Shown here: positions 18,926 through 28,075 of the stretch, piece by piece
Layout of the letters: the number at the start of each line of letters is the position of its first letter
Position numbering within the stretch: the stretch's first letter is position 1
NCBI GenBank assembly: GCA_020073305.1
Contig: JAIQFK010000013.1
Location: 124,001 to 188,000, forward strand
Source of the DNA: Terriglobia bacterium
Lineage (GTDB): Bacteria; Acidobacteriota; Terriglobia; Bryobacterales; Bryobacteraceae
Length of the DNA stretch: 64,000 nucleotides
Direction of reading: 5' to 3'
Made by a program: the position numbers and the translations under genes
The notes under the pieces: model-generated
Databases searched by the model: none
What the model saw: the letters and a program-made list of their open reading frames with translations, nothing else
Told to the model about the DNA's origin: nothing

Positions 18926-20281
18926 ATGCGCTCGAAGGTTTACTTGATATCAGCAGCCGCCGCTCTTGGTGGTCTGCTGTTTGGATTCGACATTGCGGTC
19001 ATCAACGGCGCCTTGGTCTTCTTGCGCAAGCAGTTTCAACTCTCCGATTTACAGACCGAGGTGGCCGCAAGCAGCCTGCTGCTGGGTTGCGTCTTCGGTG
19101 CAAGCCTCGCTGGAACGCTGAGCGATCGCTTCGGGCGCAAGCGCATTTTGCTGTGGGCGGCCTCACTGTTTCTCGTTTCATCGATCGGCGCGGCACTACC
19201 ACGGAACCTCAGCGAGTTCACGGCGGCCCGGCTCCTGGGTGGTGTCGCCATCGGCATGGAGTCCATGCTGTCGCCGCTGTACGTGGCTGAAATCTCTCCC
19301 GCGCGCATCCGCGGGCGGCTCGTGGCACTCAACCAGCTCGCCATTGTAGTTGGCATTCTGTGCGCCTATCTGATCAGCTGGCTGCTGGCAGGGCTTGGTG
19401 ACGCAAGCTGGCGCTGGATGTTCGCATCGGCCGTGCTGCCATCGTTACTCTTCCTGATCAGTTTCGTGCGCTGTCCGGAAACTCCGCGCTGGCTCATTCA
19501 GAAAGGAGAGATCGCCGAGGCCCGATCGGTGTTGACGCGGGTTGGAACAGATGGCGACATCGATGTCCAAATCCGCGAAATTCAGGAAGCGATCGCGAGC
19601 GAGCAGGGCTCGTTGGCCGAGTTGTTCCAGCCAAGTCTGCGACGCCCGCTCATCATCGCGGTGGCACTGGCGGTTCTTCAGCAAGTAACGGGGATAAACA
19701 CGATCCTGTTTTACGGTTCGCTGATCTTCACTGAAAAAGTCGCCTCCCAGACCGCTGCTTCGGCGCTCTGGGCCAACGTCATGATTGGCTTTGTGAACCT
19801 GGCCTCGACGGTAGTAGCGCTGGCGATCATCGACCGCATCGGGCGCAAGCCTCTCCTGATGCTGGCAGCGGGCGGCATGGCCATCACCGAGTTCTTGTTA
19901 GGCCTCTTATTCTGGCTCGATCCCGGGGCCGCGATCCCGATTCTGTGCCTGGTTCTGGCTTGCGTCGCGTTCTTTGCCGTGGGGCTTGGACCCGGCGTCT
20001 GGGTCATGATGTCGGAGCTGTTTCCGACGCGAATTCGCGGACGCGCTATGTCCATCGCCACCATCAGCCTGTGGATTGCGTGCCTCGCACTGACGTTCAC
20101 GTTCCTATCCCTGGCCCGAGCGATTACCGTTACGGGCGCTTTCTGGACCTATGCGACGATGTGCGTCCTGACTTTTTTGTTCGTTTGGAAGCTCACGCCG
20201 GAGACCAAGGGCAAGACGCTGGAAGAGATCGAGCGGGGATGGGCTTCCCCAAGCGTCACCGTACCCACTACTCCGGTTTAA
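18926..20281 (+). CDS. Sugar-porter family MFS transporter
   Basis: A 451-residue transporter of the sugar porter (SP) branch of the MFS, with twelve predicted membrane spans. Signatures are GGLLFGFDIAVINGAL in helix 1, DRFGRKRIL in loop 2-3, RCPETPRWL after helix 6, IDRIGRKPLL in loop 8-9, and PETKGKTLEEIE at the C-terminus. SP members carry hexoses, pentoses or myo-inositol with protons. It begins 5 bases after the corrinoid activase, so a sugar or polyol is probably the substrate that brings methyl groups into this operon. The longer frame from 18413 is a shadow. Confidence 0.9.
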   Translation: MRSKVYLISAAAALGGLLFGFDIAVINGALVFLRKQFQLSDLQTEVAASSLLLGCVFGASLAGTLSDRFGRKRILLWAASLFLVSSIGAALPRNLSEFTAARLLGGVAIGMESMLSPLYVAEISPARIRGRLVALNQLAIVVGILCAYLISWLLAGLGDASWRWMFASAVLPSLLFLISFVRCPETPRWLIQKGEIAEARSVLTRVGTDGDIDVQIREIQEAIASEQGSLAELFQPSLRRPLIIAVALAVLQQVTGINTILFYGSLIFTEKVASQTAASALWANVMIGFVNLASTVVALAIIDRIGRKPLLMLAAGGMAITEFLLGLLFWLDPGAAIPILCLVLACVAFFAVGLGPGVWVMMSELFPTRIRGRAMSIATISLWIACLALTFTFLSLARAITVTGAFWTYATMCVLTFLFVWKLTPETKGKTLEEIERGWASPSVTVPTTPV

Positions 20282-20305
20282 CCCTGGAATGCCGATTCTT
20301 TCTCG

Positions 20306-20998
20306 CTACTCCAGGCGGAAGTTGAATGCGACCGTCAGTTGGTTCTCGACCGGCTGTCCGTCCAGTTCCGCGGGTTGATAGCGGCACTTTTTCAAGGCAC
20401 GAATCGCTTCCTGCTCCAGTTCAGGGTGGGCCGCCTGCAATACCACGACATCGCCCACGCTGCCGTCGAGCCTTATCGTTGCAAGCAGGACCACCGGGCC
20501 GTCCAGCCCTCCGGAAGCTGCGGCGGGTGGATAGGCCGGCCGGGGCACTTCCAGCATCTTTGGCGGCTGCACCTTTCCTCCGGCCCGGACTGGCCGCTCC
20601 GCTGCTTTGCTGAGGCGCGATCCAGGTGCACGGGCGGTGCTGATCTGAAACTCTTCAACAACTCTCGCGAGCGGCAACAACGCATACACACGGGCCTGCT
20701 CACCCGACTGCAGATCGACAGTTTGCTGGAAAATTGAGAATAGCGGCTGCTTGATATTGACCTGATACATGCCCGGCCTCAAGTCCGCAAAGGCAAACGC
20801 ACCCGTTTCGCCTGACTTGGTTTCCTGCGTCTTGACGTAGTCCTGCATCAGCATCACGCGGGCACCCGCAACAACACCTCCGGCCGGATCATAGACGGTA
20901 CCCGAGATACCTTGTGCATCGCATGTCCCAACAGCGGCGCATATTGAGAGCCAGGCGGCTGCAACGCAATTGATAACGGTGAATGAAGATTCCAGCAT
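20306..20998 (-). CDS. TonB-type energy transducer with carboxypeptidase-regulatory domain
   Basis: A 230-residue protein with an N-terminal signal/anchor helix. A carboxypeptidase-regulatory-like beta domain follows (GISGTVYDPAGGVVAGARVMLM, about residues 29-110). A TonB C-terminal domain ends the protein (VPRPAYPPAAASGGLDGPVVL through the final strand). The ATG at 20998 is preceded by GAGGTG, so it is preferred to the in-frame ATG at 21019. It follows mtaB by a few bases on the - strand. A periplasmic role linked to outer-membrane uptake is inferred. Confidence 0.8.
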   Translation of the reverse strand: MLESSFTVINCVAAAWLSICAAVGTCDAQGISGTVYDPAGGVVAGARVMLMQDYVKTQETKSGETGAFAFADLRPGMYQVNIKQPLFSIFQQTVDLQSGEQARVYALLPLARVVEEFQISTARAPGSRLSKAAERPVRAGGKVQPPKMLEVPRPAYPPAAASGGLDGPVVLLATIRLDGSVGDVVVLQAAHPELEQEAIRALKKCRYQPAELDGQPVENQLTVAFNFRLE

Positions 20999-21022
20999 GG
21001 AACACCTCGTCTTTCTCATGCG

Positions 21023-22420
21023 CTACGCAGACTCGCAAAGGCCGTAGCTCGCGGGATCGAAAATGCCGGCGTAGCGTTCTTGAACTTGCCGCCGGAGGGT
21101 TTTCTCGTCTCCGGGAAGACCGGACAGCTCCTGTTCGATGCGATCCATCCATTGACGCTCTTTCGCCGGAATCAGCATAGCCCCGCCGGAAAGCCCCCCG
21201 CGTAGAATCGAAAGGGCGGCCTGTGCAGCGCCCAACGTTCGTTCGTAGTGACTCTTGCGCTCGACAATGACGGCCGCAATCTCGAGCGTGGCTTCAGGCG
21301 ATAGCAACGCGGCCTGCGGGCTGAGCCATTGGTCTGAGGCGGTCAGCCAGTCGCGCAGCATGAGAGCACCGCCTTGCTGAGCTGCCACGTTCATGAGGCG
21401 GCAGTCGTATATCAGCGATTCTGTGTAGGCTTCCGGCGCACTGCCCGACAGCAGCCGAATGTTCTGCACCGATTCGTTGCTCCACAGGTCGCACATCGCC
21501 GATGCCACATTGCCCATCGGACTGAAGTGAGCGCAGGTAGCCGACCTGCCTTCCATGGAGATGGGACAGCCGGTGATGGCTTTCAGGATGGGTCCCTCAT
21601 AGGCGCAGTCCTTGGACGGTCCCATCGCGCCATGCTCGAAGGCTACCAGGCTGCGAACCGCGCACATGGCGCGCACAACGGCGGCCAGCACCTCAGGCAG
21701 CATGCGTTGATGCGCCAACTGCATGGCCGTGTTGGCGAAGGCACAGGCCGTATCGCCGCCGGGAACCACGCCAGGATGCCGCGCACAGATGCCAGTGATT
21801 TGATCCCAAAGCCACGCCATATCGCGCGGCGCCAGAATACCAAGCGCGAAAACGATTCCCGGCACGTCACCATAGAGCAGGGCCTGGTCATGGACTTCTT
21901 TACCGCCGATCGACTCAATGGACAGGATGTCCGCGCCGGCCTGGGCACACAGGTCAAAGGAGCGCAGCAGTTGCTCACAACCCTGACCGTAGCGCAGCAA
22001 GGGCGGTTTCCCGTGCTCGCGAATGTCCGTGGGAGTCACGCGCAAAGCGCAGCGCAGGCCGTGTTTCTCATGCGCCTCACGCAGAGCACGGTGCAGCAGG
22101 GCGGTGACTTCCGCTCCCCATTCCGGGCACTCCGTCATGGCCGGGAGAAGCTCGAACTCCAGCACGATTCCGGGCGCCCGGAGCGCGACGGCTCGCCGGA
22201 TGATGCCTGTGACCATCTCCGTGTATTGCGTTACGATCTCACTCCAGTTCTCGGCGGAAACGGTTATGGCGGGGAGCGTAAAATTCACTTCCGGGTAGAC
22301 CTGGCCCGCGCCGATCGTCAAATCGAATCCGCAGGAAACCGGACTGGGCGCACGGCCGAAGACAAGATCGGAGGGATTGGAGATGGCCAGCGCTCCGTAT
22401 GAGCGCATGCGCTGTTCCAT
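21023..22420 (-). CDS. mtaB: Methanol:corrinoid methyltransferase MtaB
   Basis: A 465-residue MtaB homologue, full length. Recalled comparison with Methanosarcina MtaB shows the same ordered motifs: DLVFGRAPSPV near the start, GADILSIESIGGKEV, VPGGDTACAFANTAM, RSLVAFEHGAMGPSKDC, and MEGRSATCAHFSPMGN. The zinc ligands of the characterised enzyme (Glu, Cys, Cys) fall at Glu175, Cys226 and Cys272. MtaB activates methanol and methylates the Co(I) corrinoid of MtaC. An O-methylated polyol substrate cannot be excluded. It begins 12 bases after mtaC with GAGGGA before the ATG. Confidence 0.9.
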   Translation of the reverse strand: MEQRMRSYGALAISNPSDLVFGRAPSPVSCGFDLTIGAGQVYPEVNFTLPAITVSAENWSEIVTQYTEMVTGIIRRAVALRAPGIVLEFELLPAMTECPEWGAEVTALLHRALREAHEKHGLRCALRVTPTDIREHGKPPLLRYGQGCEQLLRSFDLCAQAGADILSIESIGGKEVHDQALLYGDVPGIVFALGILAPRDMAWLWDQITGICARHPGVVPGGDTACAFANTAMQLAHQRMLPEVLAAVVRAMCAVRSLVAFEHGAMGPSKDCAYEGPILKAITGCPISMEGRSATCAHFSPMGNVASAMCDLWSNESVQNIRLLSGSAPEAYTESLIYDCRLMNVAAQQGGALMLRDWLTASDQWLSPQAALLSPEATLEIAAVIVERKSHYERTLGAAQAALSILRGGLSGGAMLIPAKERQWMDRIEQELSGLPGDEKTLRRQVQERYAGIFDPASYGLCESA

Positions 22421-22432
22421 AGATTCCCTCGC

Positions 22433-23071
22433 TCAGAGGGCGGCAATTATCTGCCGGGCGAGCGTCACCGCTCCTGGCGCACTCTCACTGTACCCATCTG
22501 CGCCGATCTGCTGGGCAAATTGGCGTGTCACCGGCGCACCTCCCACCAGTACCTTAACGCGTTCGCGTACGCCGGCCTGTTTCAACGCCTCGATCGTGGT
22601 GCGCATGGAGGGCATGGTCACAGTAAGTAGCGCTGACAGGCAGACGAGATTGGCGTTGGATCGTTGGATTGCCTCAACGAATCTTTCCGGTGCGACATCT
22701 GCGCCCAGATCGATCACGTCGAAGCCGCCGCCTTCCAGCATCGAAGCGACGATGTTTTTGCCGATGTCGTGCAAGTCTCCCTTGACGGTACCGATGACAA
22801 CGCGGCCCGTTGGCTGCCGCCCGCTGGCCGCCAGCAGCGGCCGGATGAGTTCGAGCGACCCCTTCATCGCGCGGGCCGCCAGCAGCAGTTCCGGAACAAA
22901 GTACTCTTCGCATTGGAACAGACGCCCCACCTCGTCCATAGCCGGGATCATGTATTGGCGGATCAGTTCCATCGGGTCGACATTCTCCGCCAGCGCCTCA
23001 CGGGTGACAGCCACCGCCGTCTTTGTATCGCCACTCATGATGGCATCGTGGAGTTTCTGTAGTTCGGCCAT
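22433..23071 (-). CDS. mtaC: Corrinoid protein MtaC (cobalamin-binding)
   Basis: A 212-residue methyl carrier with a four-helix cap domain (residues 1-85) and a Rossmann cobalamin-binding domain. The base-off/His-on motif is DLHDIGKN with His101 as lower Co ligand, followed by LSALLTVT and VLVGGAPVT. Position next to MtaB identifies it as MtaC rather than the related MtbC/MttC carriers. GGAGAGGAA stands before the ATG. It is the only corrinoid-binding protein in the window, so the methyltransferases on the + strand would have to use it or an unlinked carrier. Confidence 0.9.
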   Translation of the reverse strand: MAELQKLHDAIMSGDTKTAVAVTREALAENVDPMELIRQYMIPAMDEVGRLFQCEEYFVPELLLAARAMKGSLELIRPLLAASGRQPTGRVVIGTVKGDLHDIGKNIVASMLEGGGFDVIDLGADVAPERFVEAIQRSNANLVCLSALLTVTMPSMRTTIEALKQAGVRERVKVLVGGAPVTRQFAQQIGADGYSESAPGAVTLARQIIAAL

Positions 23072-23125
23072 AAATCGAGTTCCTCTCCAGCGGAAAGAAG
23101 TGTCCGGACGCTTGAATGCGCTATT

Positions 23126-25315
23126 TCACTTTGGCGCGGAACTCACCACCAGGTCAACTCGCCGCCGGCTCAGTGTGGGCGCCGCACCGCCGTCCGGCTG
23201 CGCAGTCGCCTTCAGCAGACACTTTTCCACTCCCATGGGGGTCATCAGATTCACGAAGTACGTCTGTTGTCCCAACGCCGCCAGCGAGAAGGGAACTGTC
23301 TGCCGCGCGAGGGCCTCCCCAGTTTGATTCTCGATCACGAGCGCGAGGTTGCCGGCGACAGGCCGGTCCTCGTCATTGACCATCATGATCGTGAACATCT
23401 GGTTCGAGCCGGCTTCGAGCGTGGGCTGCCAGAAGTTGAGGTAGACCCCGAGCGGCTGGAACGCCTGCGACAGGTAATCCTCGAAGTGCGGCTCGAGCTC
23501 CAGGCGTTCCAGGTTGCGGAAATGATCGCATGTGAATACGCCCGGACCGCCAGCCGTCAGATACACAAAATGCAGCACGCCCGCATACATCCGGTGCGCT
23601 CTCCAGAACTCCGTCAAGCCCGCCAGCAGGTACGCGTTCAGCGCGAAGCGATCCTCCGCGCTCGCATACGGCCCGAGCAGTTTCTCGTAAACCTCCCCCG
23701 TCAGCGCTGTCGGGCTGCCTGCGCGATTGAGCCACAGCCAGCCATATTCGTTGAGAATCGTGGCATGCCCGGTCGCCGACCCGGTGTCACCGGCCCCGCT
23801 GCGCGATTCCAGTTCCGTCATCTTGAAGTCCCCGCCGCTCGTGATGATGTGATGCTCGTACGGGTGATCCTCCACCGGATCGTCCGCGCCCACGGGGCCG
23901 TTGTAGCTATTCTCCCAGGGGCGGTTCGACAGATCGAGCGGGCGCACGGCGGGAATGATTTTCGCCGCGAAGTCGGGATGCCAGGTCTCGTTGTTCGCGT
24001 CCCAGATGACCACGCTCGGGTGATTCCAGTTGTCGCGCATCCATTCGCCATATTCTGCAATCATCTCGCCCGCATCGACCTGCTTTTCGTAGCCCTTGAA
24101 CCAGTCGTGGCCGAGCCATACGAAATATTCGTTCTGGATCAGCAAGCCGGCTTCGTCGGCGATATCCAGCCAGCGGTCCGGAACGGGTCCGATACAAAAC
24201 CGGAAGCTGCTCCAATGCATCTTCTTCGGAATGTCGATCAGCAGCTTCCGCACCCACGCCTCGTTCCATGGCAGTGTGCCCGATTGCGGATCTTCGAAGA
24301 AGCGGTGCAGGGTGATGTTTGAGCCGCGCATGAAATAGGGCTTGCCGTTGAGATATGCGCGGCGGGTCGGCGTGTCGAAGCGAAATTCGCGCATCCCGAA
24401 GCGGGTAGTGGCGCTGTCGCCGCCGGTGCGGGTCTCGACCACGTAAAGATTCGGGTGCTCGGGAGTCCACAACTTCGCTCCGGGAATGCGAATGGTCTGC
24501 GTGATCGTTTTCTCTTCTGCCGGCTTCAACAAAATCCGGCGGGACTCCGCCCGCGTCAGAGACGCCGCCTGCTTCCACGCGGTCACGTTAAACGCCACCG
24601 CGAACGAGGCCGAAGTCGCGGCGTAATTCCGCACCTTGGCCTCGACCACGATCTCGCTCGTCTGGATTTTTGGCGCCACCTGAACCGACTCGATCGCCGG
24701 GTTATCGCTGAGCTGAAGCGTGACGCTGTCATAAATGCCCGGCGTCCACCGGTTCTTTTCGAAATCGGTGCCGCCACTCACCGTTTCCGGCAGAACGCCG
24801 GGGTGGGCTCCCACCCGCACCAACAGTTCGTTCTTGCCGTCCCAGCGAACCGCATCGGTGATGTTGAAGATCGACGCCGTAAAGCAGCCCCAATGCTCGC
24901 CGATCTTCCTGCCGTTCAGCCATACAGCCGTGCCGAATTGCGCCTTGTTGATCTTCAGAAGCGCAAGCGCGCGTTTCCCGGATGGGACGAAGCTCGTTCG
25001 GTACCAGAAGTAATTCCTGTTCTGATGGGGCACGCCGGCGCCCTTCACCATGGCCGACTCCGGCAATTCGTTCTTGCTGATCCGGTTGGCGATCACCTCT
25101 TGGCTGTCGAACAAATCCACATCCGCGAATGCCGGGGTAGCCGAGTGCGCCAGGCCCGGCACCGGCGCTTTGTGAGTAAAAACGGGTGGTACCTCAGTCG
25201 GAGAAACCGAGTCGGCGATATCCCAGCTGCCGTCCAGAGACATGGTCGTGCGCTCGGCCGCCGCGCACGGCAGGACCACGAGTGACGCCAGAATTGCCGC
25301 CCGCAATTTCCGCAT
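23126..25315 (-). CDS. Secreted glycoside hydrolase family 2 protein
   Basis: A 729-residue exported GH2 enzyme: signal peptide, jelly-roll sugar-binding domain (about 30-205), immunoglobulin-like domain (to about 310) and a TIM barrel. The acid/base Glu is in WDANNET (about residue 450 of the longer frame) and the nucleophile Glu in TILNEYG (about 530). GH2 members are beta-galactosidases, mannosidases or glucuronidases; specificity cannot be read here. The ATG at 25315 is chosen over 25336 because AGGAGGG (25321-25327) precedes it and overlaps the stop of the GH9 gene. It is 54 bases upstream of mtaC. Confidence 0.85.
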   Translation of the reverse strand: MRKLRAAILASLVVLPCAAAERTTMSLDGSWDIADSVSPTEVPPVFTHKAPVPGLAHSATPAFADVDLFDSQEVIANRISKNELPESAMVKGAGVPHQNRNYFWYRTSFVPSGKRALALLKINKAQFGTAVWLNGRKIGEHWGCFTASIFNITDAVRWDGKNELLVRVGAHPGVLPETVSGGTDFEKNRWTPGIYDSVTLQLSDNPAIESVQVAPKIQTSEIVVEAKVRNYAATSASFAVAFNVTAWKQAASLTRAESRRILLKPAEEKTITQTIRIPGAKLWTPEHPNLYVVETRTGGDSATTRFGMREFRFDTPTRRAYLNGKPYFMRGSNITLHRFFEDPQSGTLPWNEAWVRKLLIDIPKKMHWSSFRFCIGPVPDRWLDIADEAGLLIQNEYFVWLGHDWFKGYEKQVDAGEMIAEYGEWMRDNWNHPSVVIWDANNETWHPDFAAKIIPAVRPLDLSNRPWENSYNGPVGADDPVEDHPYEHHIITSGGDFKMTELESRSGAGDTGSATGHATILNEYGWLWLNRAGSPTALTGEVYEKLLGPYASAEDRFALNAYLLAGLTEFWRAHRMYAGVLHFVYLTAGGPGVFTCDHFRNLERLELEPHFEDYLSQAFQPLGVYLNFWQPTLEAGSNQMFTIMMVNDEDRPVAGNLALVIENQTGEALARQTVPFSLAALGQQTYFVNLMTPMGVEKCLLKATAQPDGGAAPTLSRRRVDLVVSSAPK

Positions 25316-25325
25316 AGCTTCCCTC

Positions 25326-27791
25326 CTACTTTTCATTCAGCAGCTTGTTCGCCGCCAGCACATCAAATATGTAAGTGGCCGCTCCGCCAATTACGTATTC
25401 GGTTTGGTACCACAGGAACGGAAATTCCTTGAGTTCCATGTAGTCGGGCTTCACCAGCGATGCTCCCGATATCACACCGCCCGGAATGTGTGACCAGTCC
25501 GCCCGGTTGAATCCGTACGCAATGATGGCAGAGTTCGCGCCCACGCCCGATACATACGATTCGTTACTCCCCGGATGGCAGCCCAACACGAAGTTGACGG
25601 TGGCCAGCAACGGGTCCGCGTCGAACAGCTCCGGCAGATGCTTGTGGAAGTAGTATTGGTGGAGCGCGTCATCCTGCAGGTCCCAGCCGGGCCCCCACAC
25701 GAAGCCCGAGCTGACCTCCGATCGCGTTTCCAGCCGGTAGTCCGGGTTCAATATTCCTTCCTGTAAGTGGACACCATATGGATTGGCGGCCGCGGTCTTC
25801 TCAGCCTGTACTTTCCACTTCTTGGCCAAGTCGCGCACGGTTGACTGGAACTCGCCGTTCGGGACCCGCGCCAGCGCGCGAACCAACGTCCACCCCGGCC
25901 CACTCGCAAACTTCTCGCCGGAAATCTTACGAAGCTCTGGAAGGAGAGCCAGCAGACGGTCGCGGTAACGGCTCTCGCCGGTAGTGAGCAACATTTCCAC
26001 CGACGCCGAGACCTCTTCGCTTCGAAAGCCACTGTCGCTGGGCGCGTATGCGCTCGGGGCATAAACCGGCGCGTGCTCCTGCTCGTAGTCGTAGAGTTTC
26101 CTGGCGGCAGCCTGGCATGCAGAGGCCAGCGTGGCGTTGGACTCGCCCAGCACCCGGCTGGCGGCCGCCAGCGCTTGCACGGTCTCGTATTGCAGGCCGG
26201 TATTGCGGTTCGTGAACACCCATCGGTCGTCGAAAGTTTCTGCTCGCCCGTCCCAAATGCGGTTATCGGTAATGTTTACAGGGTCGCCGAGATGAGAGTA
26301 GGCGTGCGGGGTGCTTTCGATGATGCCGGGAAAGATGTGCCCGCCGACGCGAAACGACGCCAGCAACCCCTCGACTCCGTATTCGATCTGCTGGATAAGA
26401 TCCTGCTTCCCGTCGGGAACGTGCAGCAGGACTTCGCGCTTCGTTCGATTGACCGATGTTTCGTCGAGCTTGGGATGAAACTCTTCCTGCGCCAGTGCCA
26501 GGGCCAGCGTGGTTATGGCAATGCTTCCGGCGGGTAAGTCATGGTCGCCGGCATCGTGCCAGCCTCCCCAATCCAGACCCGGGATGTGCTCGTTATCGGC
26601 AAATCGCGTCTCGCGTTTCCCTTGCTGGTAACTGTCGATGTACACTTTTCCTTCGGGCGCCTGAAGCGCGTCATCCAGGTGACAAGCGCCGTGCCAGGTG
26701 CGATTACCCTCCTTGACGGCCACGTGGCACATTTGCACGGGAAGAAAATACTGCAAGGTGGGTCTCCAGGCGGCGGCATAAATCCCCGCATCAATTGGGA
26801 ACGGCCCTGCCGTCTGCCCTCGGGACTCGATCACGTAAACCCCCGGCTCCCGCACATCGCTGAAATCGAAGACCTCGTACCGGTAACGTAAGAACTGCCC
26901 CCAGGGCCGTGCCACGCCCGATTTCGCAACCTTCTTGCCGCCGTTTAGCTGCATCCGATAAAGCGTGACGGACGCGCCCACGGCGTCGCGGCGATCCAGT
27001 TCCAGGATGGCGCGCTTGGTTTGCGACGGATGATACCCGGCCTCTGAGATTCCGATCACCGCCGGCCGGCGCCACGCGGCGTCGATCGAAGGCGTAATCG
27101 CAACATTTACCTCCGTGTCGCCCGATCCCGGCTTCAGCGGGGCAACGATTTCAAACCAGTCTTCCGGCCCGCCGCGCCGCTCATCCATCAGGACCAAATC
27201 ACCGTCCGAGCGCGTGACGAGCACGCTGCGAAGCGGATCTTCCTGGGCCATCAGCAGACGGTGTGTCGATGGCGCCAGCTGCTCTCCCGTGTATTGCCTG
27301 GGAAAGATTCCCGCGCCTGAATCGCCTTGGAACGATTTCAAAAAGTAGGCGCCAGGGTACACAGCCATGCGAAACCCCGCCGCATCGAACCGGCTCCAGT
27401 CGACCGCCTGGTCCAGCTTGAGAGTAATCAGAATGTGCGCGCCGTCTGTATGGCAGAACAGGCGATAGCCGGCACCGCCCGCGATCTCGCCGAAAACCGT
27501 CGCCGTGGACTTTTCCCGGTCCGCCACCCGCCGCAAGATATGCAACTCGGCTCCGAGCTGTCCGGCCTTCGGAAGCAGGAAAAGGTCGCCCGAGTCCAGC
27601 AGCCGCTCCCCGTTCTGGATCATTTGCAGGCCGCCCTGGTGGCCCACCTGATAGTTGTTATGAAAGACAAGAAACGAAAAGCCCGGCGCCTCGAAGTACT
27701 CCTTTTCGTTCAGACTGATTTTCGTATCGGAGGCGCACACCGCGGGAAGCGCAACGAGCGCCAGCAGGAAGCTGAAAAGTTGTTTCTTCAT
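25326..27791 (-). CDS. Secreted glycoside hydrolase family 9 protein
   Basis: The 821-residue product carries a signal peptide (MKKQLFSFLLALVALPAVCA), about 270 residues of beta-rich N-terminal sequence and a CelD-type Ig module. The GH9 (alpha/alpha)6 catalytic domain follows, with GGWHDAGDHD as the catalytic Asp pair and LGCHPGSNESYVSGVG near the C-terminus. GH9 enzymes cleave beta-1,4-glucans or act as exo-beta-glucosaminidases. The final general-acid Glu is not clearly placed. The ATG at 27791 begins the signal peptide; an extension to 27911 is open but unlike a coding start. The stop overlaps the ribosome-binding site of the GH2 gene. Confidence 0.82.
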   Translation of the reverse strand: MKKQLFSFLLALVALPAVCASDTKISLNEKEYFEAPGFSFLVFHNNYQVGHQGGLQMIQNGERLLDSGDLFLLPKAGQLGAELHILRRVADREKSTATVFGEIAGGAGYRLFCHTDGAHILITLKLDQAVDWSRFDAAGFRMAVYPGAYFLKSFQGDSGAGIFPRQYTGEQLAPSTHRLLMAQEDPLRSVLVTRSDGDLVLMDERRGGPEDWFEIVAPLKPGSGDTEVNVAITPSIDAAWRRPAVIGISEAGYHPSQTKRAILELDRRDAVGASVTLYRMQLNGGKKVAKSGVARPWGQFLRYRYEVFDFSDVREPGVYVIESRGQTAGPFPIDAGIYAAAWRPTLQYFLPVQMCHVAVKEGNRTWHGACHLDDALQAPEGKVYIDSYQQGKRETRFADNEHIPGLDWGGWHDAGDHDLPAGSIAITTLALALAQEEFHPKLDETSVNRTKREVLLHVPDGKQDLIQQIEYGVEGLLASFRVGGHIFPGIIESTPHAYSHLGDPVNITDNRIWDGRAETFDDRWVFTNRNTGLQYETVQALAAASRVLGESNATLASACQAAARKLYDYEQEHAPVYAPSAYAPSDSGFRSEEVSASVEMLLTTGESRYRDRLLALLPELRKISGEKFASGPGWTLVRALARVPNGEFQSTVRDLAKKWKVQAEKTAAANPYGVHLQEGILNPDYRLETRSEVSSGFVWGPGWDLQDDALHQYYFHKHLPELFDADPLLATVNFVLGCHPGSNESYVSGVGANSAIIAYGFNRADWSHIPGGVISGASLVKPDYMELKEFPFLWYQTEYVIGGAATYIFDVLAANKLLNEK

Positions 27792-28017
27792 GAGAGGGAT
27801 CAATTTCTTTCCGCACATTTCATTCCGCAGTGTGACCACTGACGCAGGAGCTGGCAACGCCGTCAAACCGCTTGACTTGAGGCCTCGGTGAGTGACTCTA
27901 CCCGGAATCACGACCGAACCCGGGTGCGTCAGATGCCCCTACCCGTTGTCCGGCGTCTCCTGCGATTGCGGGCGAGGCCCCAACGACACGTGATCGGGAA
28001 TTTAGACGACAAGGATG

Positions 28018-28023
28018 TATAAT
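28018..28023 (+). promoter_or_regulatory. TATAAT box before the epimerase gene
   Basis: TATAAT preceded directly by TG lies 52 bases before the GTG start at 28076, in the 284-base gap between divergent carbohydrate genes. No clear -35 box, operator palindrome or gene was seen in the remainder of the gap. Confidence 0.4.
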
Positions 28024-28075
28024 CCTGGTTTCAAGAGGTGGCTGGCTGAACCGACGATTATGAAAGAACCAACCC

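Noticed and set aside
21374-22402. 342-codon frame on the + strand over mtaB
   Set aside because: Antisense shadow of a gene with conserved catalytic residues; no ribosome-binding site or domain.
23072-23125. Cobalamin riboswitch before mtaC (also looked for before 13592 and 51566)
   Set aside because: No B12-box-like GCCACTG core or the usual conserved pairing was found in these short leaders.
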